A DNA stretch of 48,825 nucleotides from JAWVZH01 sp033722295. GTDB taxonomy: Bacteria > Bacteroidota > Bacteroidia > Chitinophagales > Saprospiraceae. The position numbers and the translations under genes were made by a program. Of the stretch, positions 32,784 through 41,867 are shown piece by piece. The notes under the pieces are model-generated. The model had not been told where the DNA came from, searched no databases, and saw only the letters and a program-made list of their open reading frames with translations. The stretch spans positions 1-48,825 of the forward strand of contig JAWVZH010000005.1 in NCBI GenBank assembly GCA_033722295.1. Reading direction: 5' to 3'. Positions within the stretch are counted from its first letter, which is position 1. Every line of letters starts with the position of its first letter.

Positions 32784-33060
32784 TTTTATACTGTCTCAGT
32801 AACTTCAAGCCTTCCTCCAGATCATCCATACACTCATTAATGGCTTGCTTTACCTCAGGCGATAATGCTTCTACCTTGTTTCCCTCCGCACGCTTTCCTG
32901 TTACTTCTTCTAATTGTTTCCTAAGACCGTCGTTTTCAGTTTTTAAGCGGTCTTTTTCCTGCAAAAGCCTGGCATTCTCTTCACGGATATCATTCCATTT
33001 TCGGGCCAACGCTTTTACTTTGCTATCCAGGCTTTCGATCTTTTTCAAAAGCAATGTCAT
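32773..33060 (-). CDS. Small coiled-coil protein preceding zapA
   Basis: 95 aa, mostly a predicted coiled coil (KIESLDSKVKALARKWNDI, ENARLLQEKDRLKTENDGLR), ZapB-like in general character but not clearly homologous. The 11-nt overlap with zapA suggests a common role in division (inference). Confidence 0.75.
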   Translation of the reverse strand: MTLLLKKIESLDSKVKALARKWNDIREENARLLQEKDRLKTENDGLRKQLEEVTGKRAEGNKVEALSPEVKQAINECMDDLEEGLKLLRQYKNGI

Positions 33061-33104
33061 CCTACAAATTTAGGGTTTTTCTTCGACTATCGTGCATGCT
33101 AAGT

Positions 33105-35522
33105 TTAACGTCTGATCTCGGCATTGAGTTCGTTCTCCAATGCCGACATGATGCGCTCGGTGGATTTGTCGATCTCCTTGTCCTTCAGTGTCCTGGTCTT
33201 GTCGGAATAGATCAGCTTGAGCGCATATGACTTCTTACCCTCGCCAAGGTGCTCCTCACTGGTGAAGATATCGAACAGGTCCACTGATCCCAGGGTCTTT
33301 CCAGCATTCTTCACCACGACCTTTTCGAGCTGATCATACTGTATGGAACTCTCCAATACCACTGCAATATCACGCCTGACCGAGGGATATTTGCTTATCT
33401 CTTCAACCTCGAAACCTTTAAACCCTCCTTTGATCAGCCCTCTCCAATCAAAGACCGCCGCATAAACCTCCTGCTTTATCCCATACTCTTTCAGCCATTG
33501 GCGACTGACCTTGCCGTATCTAGCCAATTCCTTTTCTCCCCGGTGTACCCTCAAGCCATAATCCAGTTCATCCGCCTGGGATTCACTTGTCTGGTAGGAT
33601 TTCAACCCAATTCGGGTCAACACTCTTTCGACCTCTGATTTTAACGTAAAAAAATCAACTTTGCGGCGTCCTTCAACCCGCCAGGTCTCTCCTGTCTCAT
33701 GGCCGGTCATCACCAGTACTAATTGTTCCGTTTCCGAGTATCCATCACCTTTTTTCAGATACGATCTGCCAAATTCAAAAAGTCTCAGATCTTCTTGCTG
33801 ACGGTTGAGGTTGAAAGCCACAGCTTCCAGTGCGCTCTTTACAAGGTCTGGCCTCAAGACGTTCAAATGAACATTCGAAGTGTTGTGAATTTTCACCAAC
33901 TTTCCTTTATCGTCAAAATGGCCTTCTTGCATGAGCGATAGACCCATCATCTCATTAAAGCCACGCCCCACGAGATAGTTGGCCACCTTTTGTCTATTGC
34001 TATAGGTAGAACCAAAATCCTCCTGATTGACCGTGAAGGTGTGCTTTTCATCGAAAGGAACATTATCCATACCGTAGACCCTCAGCAGTTCCTCCACCAC
34101 ATCCGCAGGTCTTGTAACATCCGCCTTGTCGGTAGGAATGTCTACCAGGAAGGTCTGATCTTTTCTTGTGAATGACATACTCAGGACTTCAAAAAGCCTT
34201 TCGACGGTCCCGCTATCCCATTCCTGACCTATGCTGCTATTGATATAGTCATGACCGATTTCTACCCGGGCTTTTTCTATCTTTTTCGGGTATATGTCCA
34301 CCAAGGCACCCTGGATCTCCGCCGACGCGTATTCTTTCAGTAGATCCACGGCCCTCGCCAATGCCTCAACTGTCTTATTCGGGTCGGCACCCTTTTCAAA
34401 ACATTGGGCGGCATCGGTACGCAATAAATGTCGTGTGCTGGTTTTTCGGATCGAAATTGCATCAAAATAAGCCGACTCCAGGAATATCCTGGTGGTCGTT
34501 TCGGTCACTTCGCTGCCCGTACCTCCGAAGACACCGCCTATACACATCGGCTTCAGAGCGCCGTCGCAGATCATCAGATCATCCTCGTGGAGTTTTCGCT
34601 CCACCTCATCCAGGGTCTTGAACTTCGTGCCCCCCGGGAGGGTAGTGACGATGACCTTGTTCTTCTTGACCTTGTCAGCGTCGAATGCATGAAGTGGCTG
34701 ACCAAATTCATGCAAGACAAAATTGGTGATATCCACAACATTGTTGATCGATCTGACGCCTATCGCTTCCAGTCGTCTCCGAATCCAATCGGGAGAGGGA
34801 CCTACCTTAATGTTCTTAACGGTAATTCCTGAATACCTCGGACAGGCTTCGGGGTCTTTCAATTCCACCTCAATGGGCGAATCTCCATCTTCAGGTAATT
34901 GAGTGAATTGCGGGTATTCGAGCGACAGCTGTGGATCCTCATGAAAATTGAAATAGGCCAGCAAATCCCGGGCTGTTCCCAGATGACTGGTCGCATCGGA
35001 CCTGTTGGGGGTCAGGCCAACATCGAAAACATAGTCTTTTTCTACATTGAAATATTCAGCGGCCGGTGTGCCGACCTTTGCTTCTTCTGGCAACACCATA
35101 ATACCATCATGACTCTCACCCAGCTGAAGTTCATCTTCTGCGCATATCATACCTTCACTGACCTCTCCACGGATCTTGCCTTTTTTGATCTTCCAGGGTT
35201 TTAACTCCTTGTCATAAAGTGTGGTACCTGTAGTGGCAACGAGCACCTTCTGTCCCTCAGCCACATTCGGAGCACCACAGATGATCTGGACAGGTTCATC
35301 ACCTCCTATATCCACTTTGGTCACGGAAAGGCGATCAGCATTGGGGTGCTCGGACTTGACCAGGACTTCAGCCACGACCACTCCTTCGAGTCCGCCTTTG
35401 ATGGATTCTACCTCTTCAAGGCCCTCAACCTCAAGACCAAGGGACGTCATGATGTCACCCAGCTTCTCAGGAGATAATTTTATATCGAGATAATCCTTTA
35501 ACCAGTTATAGGATACCTTCAT
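33105..35522 (-). CDS. pheT: Phenylalanine-tRNA ligase beta subunit
   Basis: 805 aa, full length. N-terminal MKVSYNWLKDYLDIKLSPEKL, EMAP-like tRNA-binding domain (about 40-150, VVVAEVLVKSEHPNADRLSVTKVD), B3/B4 editing region, B5 domain, core, and FDX-ACB domain at the end (SKYPSVRRDIAVVLE, GKKSYALKLIYSDKTRTL). It forms the alpha2beta2 synthetase with PheS, which is not in this window. It is the first gene of the unit ending at the rny terminator. Confidence 0.97.
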   Translation of the reverse strand: MKVSYNWLKDYLDIKLSPEKLGDIMTSLGLEVEGLEEVESIKGGLEGVVVAEVLVKSEHPNADRLSVTKVDIGGDEPVQIICGAPNVAEGQKVLVATTGTTLYDKELKPWKIKKGKIRGEVSEGMICAEDELQLGESHDGIMVLPEEAKVGTPAAEYFNVEKDYVFDVGLTPNRSDATSHLGTARDLLAYFNFHEDPQLSLEYPQFTQLPEDGDSPIEVELKDPEACPRYSGITVKNIKVGPSPDWIRRRLEAIGVRSINNVVDITNFVLHEFGQPLHAFDADKVKKNKVIVTTLPGGTKFKTLDEVERKLHEDDLMICDGALKPMCIGGVFGGTGSEVTETTTRIFLESAYFDAISIRKTSTRHLLRTDAAQCFEKGADPNKTVEALARAVDLLKEYASAEIQGALVDIYPKKIEKARVEIGHDYINSSIGQEWDSGTVERLFEVLSMSFTRKDQTFLVDIPTDKADVTRPADVVEELLRVYGMDNVPFDEKHTFTVNQEDFGSTYSNRQKVANYLVGRGFNEMMGLSLMQEGHFDDKGKLVKIHNTSNVHLNVLRPDLVKSALEAVAFNLNRQQEDLRLFEFGRSYLKKGDGYSETEQLVLVMTGHETGETWRVEGRRKVDFFTLKSEVERVLTRIGLKSYQTSESQADELDYGLRVHRGEKELARYGKVSRQWLKEYGIKQEVYAAVFDWRGLIKGGFKGFEVEEISKYPSVRRDIAVVLESSIQYDQLEKVVVKNAGKTLGSVDLFDIFTSEEHLGEGKKSYALKLIYSDKTRTLKDKEIDKSTERIMSALENELNAEIRR

Positions 35523-35545
35523 TATAGTTCAATTCAATGAAAAGG

Positions 35546-35553
35546 CAAAGCTA
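35546..35553 (-). promoter_or_regulatory. Probable -7 element for pheT
   Basis: TAGCTTTG on the minus strand matches TAnnTTTG exactly, 24 bp upstream of the pheT ATG. No convincing TTTG was found at about -33, so the call is tentative. Confidence 0.3.
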
Positions 35554-35623
35554 AGGAGATTCCATTAATGTTTATTGTTGAGTGTTGAGTGTTTCATGAT
35601 GATGCTGACCGGATTGTGGTGCC

Positions 35624-35639
35624 TAGGACTTCAGTCCTA
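35624..35639. repeat. REP-like palindrome
   Basis: TAGGACT-TC-AGTCCTA, a 7-bp perfect stem with a 2-nt loop and further GC pairing outside, between the Omp28 lipoprotein and pheT. It is of the short palindromic kind dispersed in many bacterial genomes. Confidence 0.55.
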
Positions 35640-35679
35640 CGGCTTATAGCAAATAGCAGAACCCTCCAGAACCGTGTCT

Positions 35680-36522
35680 CTAGTCAATAATATGAGTTTC
35701 ACCCGCCTGCAGTACTTCTTTGGTCTGTCCGTCGGAGATGAAGGCGACTACGGTCATATTTTCAGGTATCCACCAACCCATATCTTCTTCATCCGGGATG
35801 GTAAAACTGGTGCGGTATTGACGTTCAAGACCGGGACCGAGGCTGGAAAAGATGTTCTCTCCTGCTACATCGGTCAACAAGGCGCGAAGTACATGTTTTT
35901 GTTTGAATTTATCAATGATGGAACTGCCATCCTTCTGCTTTGTGATAATACCCGATTCAGTGATCATTACATGAACCCGGAAATCACCGGAGAGACCTTC
36001 CCTCGCTGTTGCAGTGACTACAATATCTACAGTCCTGTCCAGCCTATTATAGTCGGTTTCAATATCAACATAGACTCTGGCAAAGGTGGTGAGTTCTTCC
36101 TGTACAAAATTGATCCATCCATCTGGTTGAGTTCTTACCCTGATGTGGTCCTCGCCTCTATCTGAAAAAACCTTCCTGTTGAATGCAGCCTCCGGTTTGG
36201 ATCGCCACTGACCCAGAAAGGCTTCGATGTCATTAGCCGCCTCAGTCCTTAGATCCAATTCACCGGGCTTAGCCGGGAAACCCAGGAAGTCAGAGTGAAT
36301 GGCAACCGCCACCAGATTATCAGGATAAAGTGTCAACATATTCTCCGTTTGCTCAGCTCCCGCCGGGCAATTGGGGCAACTCGCTCCGGTGAATTCTTCC
36401 ATCAGGATGACCCTGTCCGACTCGGGAGCCTCAAATGGAGGGACCATGACCATATTTTCATTGCAAGCCGTTAATCCCAGAACTACAAGAGCCAGAACTA
36501 TTGATATCGCTCTATTCATCAT
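35680..36522 (-). CDS. Omp28-family outer-membrane lipoprotein with thioredoxin-like motif
   Basis: 280 aa. Lipobox GLTAC (lipid Cys20); thioredoxin-like start VILMEEFTGASCPNCPAG with CPNC (Cys49, Cys52). Omp28-type proteins are Bacteroidota lipoproteins of poorly known function; the CxxC suggests thiol redox activity. The start overlaps the DUF6029 stop by 1 nt (TAATG), so the two are coupled. The divergent TlpA gene suggests a disulfide or redox group. Confidence 0.85.
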   Translation of the reverse strand: MMNRAISIVLALVVLGLTACNENMVMVPPFEAPESDRVILMEEFTGASCPNCPAGAEQTENMLTLYPDNLVAVAIHSDFLGFPAKPGELDLRTEAANDIEAFLGQWRSKPEAAFNRKVFSDRGEDHIRVRTQPDGWINFVQEELTTFARVYVDIETDYNRLDRTVDIVVTATAREGLSGDFRVHVMITESGIITKQKDGSSIIDKFKQKHVLRALLTDVAGENIFSSLGPGLERQYRTSFTIPDEEDMGWWIPENMTVVAFISDGQTKEVLQAGETHIID

Positions 36523-38216
36523 TAAAAAGTTGTGCTTACTTGAAATCTCACGCCACTGAAGGCAGGCTCAAGTCTGCAGATACCACCTGAGCAAACCACG
36601 CCTTCTACCTGCTTTACATATCTAAGGTTGAATCGAGTGGCTTTATTGCTGTATACAATACCAAATGTCGGATAAAGTATGGGATCCGGTGTCTCGATGT
36701 CTCCGGTTTCCGTATTCTGCCTTTCCGCCGGGGCAAGATTGTACATGCCACTCATGGAAATCAACCAGTGTGGCGCTATTGCAAATTCCGCCAGTCCAAA
36801 AACCCAACTTCCAAAGTCCTCATCCGTATTCATATACTGTGCTTCTATCCGCAGGGATTTGCGCCTGGTAAACTTGTACAGAAATTCAGCGTAGGGTGTC
36901 ACTGTTTCAACGAGCGGAACTTCCGGCTTGGTCTCATAGATCTCCTGATTGTAGGTCTGAAGCTGAAGGCCTCCCTTGAGCTGCCATTTTCTTTTCATCT
37001 TGTACATGATCTCCGTATATACCTCACGGTATAATTGTTCTCCTTCCAGATTGGTAATATTTGAAAAATTGGCCAGGAAACTCCACTTCCGGTTGGGTGA
37101 GTATCGAAGATCGATCTGGAAAGCTTCTTCTCCTATAAATTGAGTGGCAGGGCTGTACCTGGCTGTCAATCTGTACGTATTCAGCCGATTCATTGGCGGG
37201 ATATAGCTTATCAGACCCCGGTTCTGCGTTTGTTGTGGCTCTGCGCGAACATCAAAATTTTCAGTCCGCTTATATTCCAAAGTCGCACCGAATCCTCTGG
37301 CAGCATAACTCAGACTTGTATAGCCTACAAAACCATCTTCGCGAACGTATTTACCCAGGCTTTCCCCACCGGACAAAGTCTGTCGTATGGCGAATGGATT
37401 ATAGAACTGATCGTCCGTCTTGTAGGCTCCTTCGATATACCAGGTGATCGGTCCGGCGGAAAGCGTATTATACACCGACGCCATGTAGACGTTATAGACA
37501 GGCTTGAAACGGTCTTCATCCAGATAAGTCTTGACGATGTTTACCATATCGGCCATCTGCTCATCGGACAAGGTCCTGTTCACTACACCAAAACCAGGTG
37601 AGATCGACCATACTTTTTGTCCCTTTTCCGGATCTCCAAAACTGAGGAACCCGTCGAGTGAAGCACCTTTGATCGTGGCCGGAAACCGGTCAAACAAAAA
37701 CTTCTGTTTGCCCGTAAACGCCTTGGCCGACCAGTTGTCGGACAATTGATAGTCCAGTCTGACACCGAACAATGCGTTGTCTATGAGAAGCGGCCTCTCT
37801 TCAAATGCCCGGAAGATGATGCCAGAGCCGATCTGGTCATACAAATATCCACCAGAGATCTTCAAGTCGCCAACCGACTTTTTAATGTACCATCTGCCGA
37901 TTCCCTGATCAGAATACGACCCATTAGGGTCACGAAGGTTGGAGTTGTTGAACAAGTCAAATCTCATGCCCACATCAAAACCCCAGTTGCTGTAATTGAG
38001 TGACAACCAGCTTTCCGCGCCGATCAATTGATGGTCATACTGGGGGATATTCGCCGCACCGATCTTTTCATCCCTGATGAAAAAGTTGGTATTACCTTCA
38101 AAGCCACCTGAGAAACGGCCATTGTCCTGGGCATAGCCAGACATGAACAACATTAACACCATTGTCAGGCTGAAAAATAGACGTGAGTTCAATGTGAATG
38201 GGTTTGATTTTAACAA
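36522..38216 (-). CDS. DUF6029-family outer-membrane beta-barrel protein
   Basis: 564 aa from a TTG start at 38216; no in-frame ATG nearby gives a full signal, whereas TTG yields one ending SGYAQ. The body has alternating amphipathic beta-strands (SWLSLNYSNWGFDVGMRFDLF, ISGGYLYDQIGSGIIFRAFEERPLL) and ends in an aromatic strand (VRFQVSTTF), as outer-membrane barrels do. Family function unknown; it is commonly next to Omp28 and TlpA genes. Confidence 0.85.
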   Translation of the reverse strand: MLKSNPFTLNSRLFFSLTMVLMLFMSGYAQDNGRFSGGFEGNTNFFIRDEKIGAANIPQYDHQLIGAESWLSLNYSNWGFDVGMRFDLFNNSNLRDPNGSYSDQGIGRWYIKKSVGDLKISGGYLYDQIGSGIIFRAFEERPLLIDNALFGVRLDYQLSDNWSAKAFTGKQKFLFDRFPATIKGASLDGFLSFGDPEKGQKVWSISPGFGVVNRTLSDEQMADMVNIVKTYLDEDRFKPVYNVYMASVYNTLSAGPITWYIEGAYKTDDQFYNPFAIRQTLSGGESLGKYVREDGFVGYTSLSYAARGFGATLEYKRTENFDVRAEPQQTQNRGLISYIPPMNRLNTYRLTARYSPATQFIGEEAFQIDLRYSPNRKWSFLANFSNITNLEGEQLYREVYTEIMYKMKRKWQLKGGLQLQTYNQEIYETKPEVPLVETVTPYAEFLYKFTRRKSLRIEAQYMNTDEDFGSWVFGLAEFAIAPHWLISMSGMYNLAPAERQNTETGDIETPDPILYPTFGIVYSNKATRFNLRYVKQVEGVVCSGGICRLEPAFSGVRFQVSTTF

Positions 38217-38357
38217 TCCATGTCGCGCTGTAAGCGCTAATATACGATGTCGCTATATAATCACGTAAGGTTGGTACCATGGAAGCAGACAGACATCTGT
38301 CGTCCGACAATACACCGATATCAGTTAATTTTTCGTTAATCAGGGGGCTGGAAGAGA

Positions 38358-38365
38358 TACTTTTG
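38358..38365 (+). promoter_or_regulatory. Probable -7 element for the TlpA gene
   Basis: TACTTTTG matches TAnnTTTG, 56 bp before the ATG at 38422. No clear -33 TTTG at the right distance. Confidence 0.35.
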
Positions 38366-38421
38366 TACATTTTGGCGTCATATTAGAGCATCTATAACTA
38401 TTTCAAGAAATCCAGATTAAA

Positions 38422-38901
38422 ATGAAGTTCTTATATACACTTGCTTTTTTGATGACTTTTTCCGTTATCGTTTCAGCACAAGCCATACCTGATATCAATG
38501 TCAAAACCCTCAATGGCGAGACCGTGAGGCTGTTGGATTATGCCGAGAATGACAAGCCCACCATTATCTCATTCTGGGCGACCTGGTGTACACCTTGTAA
38601 AAAGGAACTGGATGCCATCAATGATATCTATCCGGATTGGGTTGAGGATTATGGTGTAGAACTTCTGGCTATCACCGTTGATGATGCACGTCAGCTGGCC
38701 AAGGTCAAGCCTCTTGTTGCTCAAAAAGGATGGGAATACACCATTCTCTCCGATATGAATAAGCAATCCATGCAGATGATGGGGTTTCAGACCATTCCAC
38801 AGACCTATCTGCTCGACAAGTCCGGCAATATAGTCTATACTCATTCCGGATATGCTCCGGGTGACGAGTATGAACTGGAGGATCAACTCAAGAAGTTGTA
38901 G
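38422..38901 (+). CDS. TlpA-family periplasmic thioredoxin
   Basis: 159 aa. Signal peptide ending VIVSAQ, then a thioredoxin fold with FWATWCTPCKKELD (Cys56, Cys59) and the cis-Pro region TIPQTYLLD. It probably reduces disulfides in the periplasm, for example in cytochrome c maturation or outer-membrane lipoproteins. It is divergent from DUF6029 and Omp28 across a 205-bp gap. Confidence 0.9.
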   Translation: MKFLYTLAFLMTFSVIVSAQAIPDINVKTLNGETVRLLDYAENDKPTIISFWATWCTPCKKELDAINDIYPDWVEDYGVELLAITVDDARQLAKVKPLVAQKGWEYTILSDMNKQSMQMMGFQTIPQTYLLDKSGNIVYTHSGYAPGDEYELEDQLKKL

Positions 38902-38960
38902 TAAAAGCCAGGGGCAGTTATAGCCCGACGCCCTAAGTACACCTGATACCCTGACAACCG

Positions 38961-39001
38961 CTTTAGCACCATAGTCCCGGAGGGACGACTCAGAGCTAAA
39001 G
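38961..39001. repeat. Nested REP-like palindrome
   Basis: CTTTAGC (38961-38967) pairs with GCTAAAG (38995-39001), enclosing GTCCC-GGA-GGGAC (38974-38986). The two concentric hairpins form a 41-bp unit. No transposase of the RAYT kind is in this window. Confidence 0.65.
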
Positions 39002-39092
39002 AACAAGCAACATTCCATAATTGAGTCCCAACGGTACGGCTCAGCAGGCTTCCTGTCACCCTACACCTGACCGCCAGATCACCTCTACACCA

Positions 39093-39172
39093 ACTCACCC
39101 TGCCTTGCACCGACCCAAGTGTCTAGGACAATTCCTTCCTTCTCATGGCAAGAGAGGGACCGAGGCAGAGTT
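39093..39172. repeat. Dispersed 80-bp palindromic repeat, degenerate copy
   Basis: Matches 43592-43672 over its full length with scattered changes (shared blocks include CAATTCCTTCC and AAGAGAGGGACC). Its internal hairpins are damaged, whereas those in the other copy are perfect. Confidence 0.75.
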
Positions 39173-39182
39173 CCTACTTTAG

Positions 39183-39222
39183 AATGCCAGCACGCCAACA
39201 TGCCAGAAAGCCGACATGCCAA
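39183..39222. repeat. 8-bp-period array, five units
   Basis: Units AATGCCAG, CACGCCAA, CATGCCAG, AAAGCCGA, CATGCCAA directly follow the 3' end of the T9SS gene ending at 39228. Related arrays are at 42033-42080 and 43741-43828. Confidence 0.75.
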
Positions 39223-39227
39223 TACAC

Positions 39228-40688
39228 CTACCTACTGATCACAACCTTCTCACTATGCGCACCACTCTCAGTCAAAATGGTGAAGATATATACGCCTTCT
39301 TCCAATTGACTGACATCAACACTATTGTTATGTAATTTACCTTCTGTTGCACAACGGCCATCCATAGAGCTCAGTCGATAGTTAATCTGACCAGTGAAGT
39401 CTGTTTTTATAGTAATTTGATCCGAAGCGGGATTGGGATATATGCTCACTACTTCTTCCTTGCGCAATTCCACATTGGTTGTAAGCAGGTTGCCGTCACA
39501 ATCGAAAGTGGCATAGAAGCCTTGAAGGAAACCACTGTTGAAGTAGTCGAAAATACTGCCCACGACCATAACTTCGCAACTGTCAGTCAAGATCATATCA
39601 GTAGGTCTAACTAAATATTCACTTGAATACTTTCTGTGCCAAATTTCCTTTTTATCTGTGATTCTCTTGAAATACATTTCGGAGGGAGCATATGTCTTCC
39701 AACTGGCTCCTCCGATGTATGGCCTGGTACAAATCATGGCATCCTGTTCTCCTAACTTTACAGATTTGCCTATTTCTCTGCTAGTACCCTCAGGATTTCT
39801 GTAAAAGTAAATGGAGTCCATAATAACAGAATCCTTCTCTAAGTGATAGACTCCAAGATTAGGGTCAGATCGATTAAAGACAAAATTGGCCGTGAGTCCG
39901 AATGTCCATATTTCATCCTTCATAAGTTCCATTCCAAACCCAAAGCTTTCAGTAAAATAGGTATTGCCAGTACCTTTATCAATAAATCTACCGCCTCTAT
40001 AATTGAGTATTTCTAAGTCACAGTTAATAATTCCAATGCCAACGTCTAGGAAACCTCGTATTATGAAAGTACTGTCGTTCAATACATTTATATCAACGAC
40101 TTCTCCAAATAGAAGTGCTGTAGCCCGTGATGGATCAACTCCCCATATAGCAGAACCTAAAATAAAAATCTCACCTCCATTATTAACTTGTAGAAGCGCC
40201 ATTTGGTCTGTAGGCCCATCTTTTTCAGTGATTGTCAAAAAAATGATATCACTATTATTGTGATGTCTAATTTTTGTGGTTAATGCATATGTAAATACTC
40301 CGGACATTAATTCTTGCTGGAGAATTTCATGTTGATTTGATAATGGGTGAAACCGGGTCATGATAAGAGAAAAAGAATCACCTTTGGGACATATCCATCC
40401 GGTGAGAATGGAATCAGCAGACTCCCGTTTGTAGTAGAAGGGTTGTGCCCGTTCGCTAATTGATCCTGGATTCTCGATTGTAAATAAGTCACCATTTTTC
40501 TTCAATACATCTATTGAATAATCAAACTCGCGATAGCCACTGACAAACATTACCTTTTCGGACCCTCTCAGCATGGCGGATTCATAGTAAAAGTCCTCAC
40601 TTCTCTCAACAGGATTGAAACCTTTCTGAGAGAATAAGGAAATCAGACCAGTGACATAAACAAGTCCTATTAGTAGTATTCGTTTCAT
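39228..40688 (-). CDS. T9SS-secreted hypothetical protein, paralogue A
   Basis: About 486 aa from ATG at 40688, chosen because it puts the signal (MKRILLIGLVYVTGLISLFSQ) at the N-terminus and avoids overlap with the upstream lipoprotein gene. Body opens GFNPVERSEDFYYESAMLRG. C-terminus is a T9SS type-A domain from about 415 (SIYPNPASDQITIK) ending EKVVISR. The paralogue at 42086-43558 shares the whole layout; the C-terminal domain is nearly identical at DNA level. Function not recognised; propeller-like beta-structure is possible. Confidence 0.8.
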   Translation of the reverse strand: MKRILLIGLVYVTGLISLFSQKGFNPVERSEDFYYESAMLRGSEKVMFVSGYREFDYSIDVLKKNGDLFTIENPGSISERAQPFYYKRESADSILTGWICPKGDSFSLIMTRFHPLSNQHEILQQELMSGVFTYALTTKIRHHNNSDIIFLTITEKDGPTDQMALLQVNNGGEIFILGSAIWGVDPSRATALLFGEVVDINVLNDSTFIIRGFLDVGIGIINCDLEILNYRGGRFIDKGTGNTYFTESFGFGMELMKDEIWTFGLTANFVFNRSDPNLGVYHLEKDSVIMDSIYFYRNPEGTSREIGKSVKLGEQDAMICTRPYIGGASWKTYAPSEMYFKRITDKKEIWHRKYSSEYLVRPTDMILTDSCEVMVVGSIFDYFNSGFLQGFYATFDCDGNLLTTNVELRKEEVVSIYPNPASDQITIKTDFTGQINYRLSSMDGRCATEGKLHNNSVDVSQLEEGVYIFTILTESGAHSEKVVISR

Positions 40689-40752
40689 GCATGTAATTAT
40701 TAAAAAAATTACGAGTAGGGGCACCCCTACTCGTAATATACTATAAATCATA

Positions 40753-41586
40753 TCAATCTGCCACAGCTGTTCCAAACTTGTACCGTATATACCAATGCTC
40801 ATTTGATGTGCTTTTTTCAGCTTTATGGATAGCTATTATTCTATATCCATTTGGCAGTTCATTTGATTCAATAGACTCGATGGCATCGACGTAGGCCTCC
40901 AAATCTGGTATATCCAAACAGCTAAGATGTGATACACAGCTTGTTTTGTCATGCCAAATATCGCTATCATATCTGTTAATTGATCCAGATGCTAGAGTGT
41001 AGGTTACATTTGAGCAATTACCATAAATATAAAGATTGCGGATGTCCGAATATCTATCTGTTGATGAATGTGGAGATTTTCCTGAGAAAAAACCTCTTAC
41101 TGTGCGACCCAATCCTCCGCCACCGACATCACTCGTGTTGTTACAATAGGAACCTGAAATAATCCCAACACCAGGGAGGTAACCTCCATCAGGTTTGACA
41201 TCATCTGGGAATGGGTCGGGTGCTCCAGAGTCATCTGTATAGATATATATTGAATCATCCTCAACATCTATATCGATAATTTGAGGTGATCCGGAGCCTA
41301 CCATATCGGAGATTGTGTCTTTGATCCTTGCCCATTCTGCTCCATCGATGTATCCGTCATCATGGTCAAACCAAACTGACTCTATTTCTGGGCTGTCGAC
41401 CAAGTCCACATTCGTCACGTGAAAAATATTTAAAGAATCTTCGTAGTCTTCATAGTTAGGATCTTCACGTAATGTATTTGGCCTGTCTACACCAGCATGA
41501 TAATCAGGTAAAGGGGCCTTGTCGCAACTCTGTAAATAAACACAAATAATTAATGAAGAAATGAGAAAATAAATTAGCTTTTTCAT
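40753..41586 (-). CDS. Hypothetical lipoprotein
   Basis: 277 aa with lipobox LQSC (lipid Cys21) and an acidic low-complexity middle (DIDVEDDSIYIYTDDSGAPD). The C-terminal half has several Cys (SYCNN, GNCSN, TSCVSHLSC) and ends HWYIRYKFGTAVAD. No family recognised. Lies between the two T9SS paralogues, 64 bp before paralogue A. Confidence 0.65.
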   Translation of the reverse strand: MKKLIYFLISSLIICVYLQSCDKAPLPDYHAGVDRPNTLREDPNYEDYEDSLNIFHVTNVDLVDSPEIESVWFDHDDGYIDGAEWARIKDTISDMVGSGSPQIIDIDVEDDSIYIYTDDSGAPDPFPDDVKPDGGYLPGVGIISGSYCNNTSDVGGGGLGRTVRGFFSGKSPHSSTDRYSDIRNLYIYGNCSNVTYTLASGSINRYDSDIWHDKTSCVSHLSCLDIPDLEAYVDAIESIESNELPNGYRIIAIHKAEKSTSNEHWYIRYKFGTAVAD

Positions 41587-41693
41587 AATTTATAATTTAT
41601 TAATTATACCGTTCCACGGAAGGACGAGGACAGCCATTTGGCATATCGGTAATAAGCCAAAATGAAAGGTGAGAACAGGAGAGATGCCAGGGT

Positions 41694-41818
41694 TCCCTCG
41701 TCCGAAATTGACATCTAACCTGTCCTTACCCATATTCAATTGGGGTAAGCATTGATGGCATAGAGGATATAGTGGCTATGACTGCCAGTTATGTCATCAA
41801 TCTAATTCAGACGAGGGA
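41694..41818. other. Candidate structured RNA or palindromic element, three-way junction
   Basis: Outer 13-bp stem: 41694-41706 with 41806-41818 (TCCCTCGTC...GACGAGGGA, one C/A position that becomes G-U on the minus strand). Inside are hairpin 1, CTTACCC 41725-41731 with GGGTAAG 41743-41749, and hairpin 2, ATTGATGGCATA 41751-41762 with TATGTCATCAAT 41790-41801 (one G-T), topped by TGGC/GCCA at 41773-41776 and 41784-41787. The strand is not decided. It could be a 5' leader RNA of the lipoprotein gene 108 bp downstream on the minus strand, an independent ncRNA, or a MITE-like palindrome. No known RNA family was recognised. Confidence 0.5.
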
Positions 41819-41867
41819 TTTCTCAATGAGAAAAGAAGAAGTGATCTAATAATTCAACATCCTCAAA

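Larger units (their letters stand above)
38902..39227. other. Repeat-bearing intergenic region after the TlpA gene
   Basis: About 326 bp without a gene, holding three separate elements: a nested palindrome (38961-39001), one copy of an 80-bp dispersed repeat (39093-39172) and an 8-bp-period array (39183-39222). Details are given in those entries. Confidence 0.8.

Noticed and set aside
40689..40802. Upstream extension of paralogue A to 40802
   Set aside because: It overlaps the lipoprotein gene ending at 40753 and moves the signal peptide inside the protein; ATG at 40688 matches the paralogue's layout.
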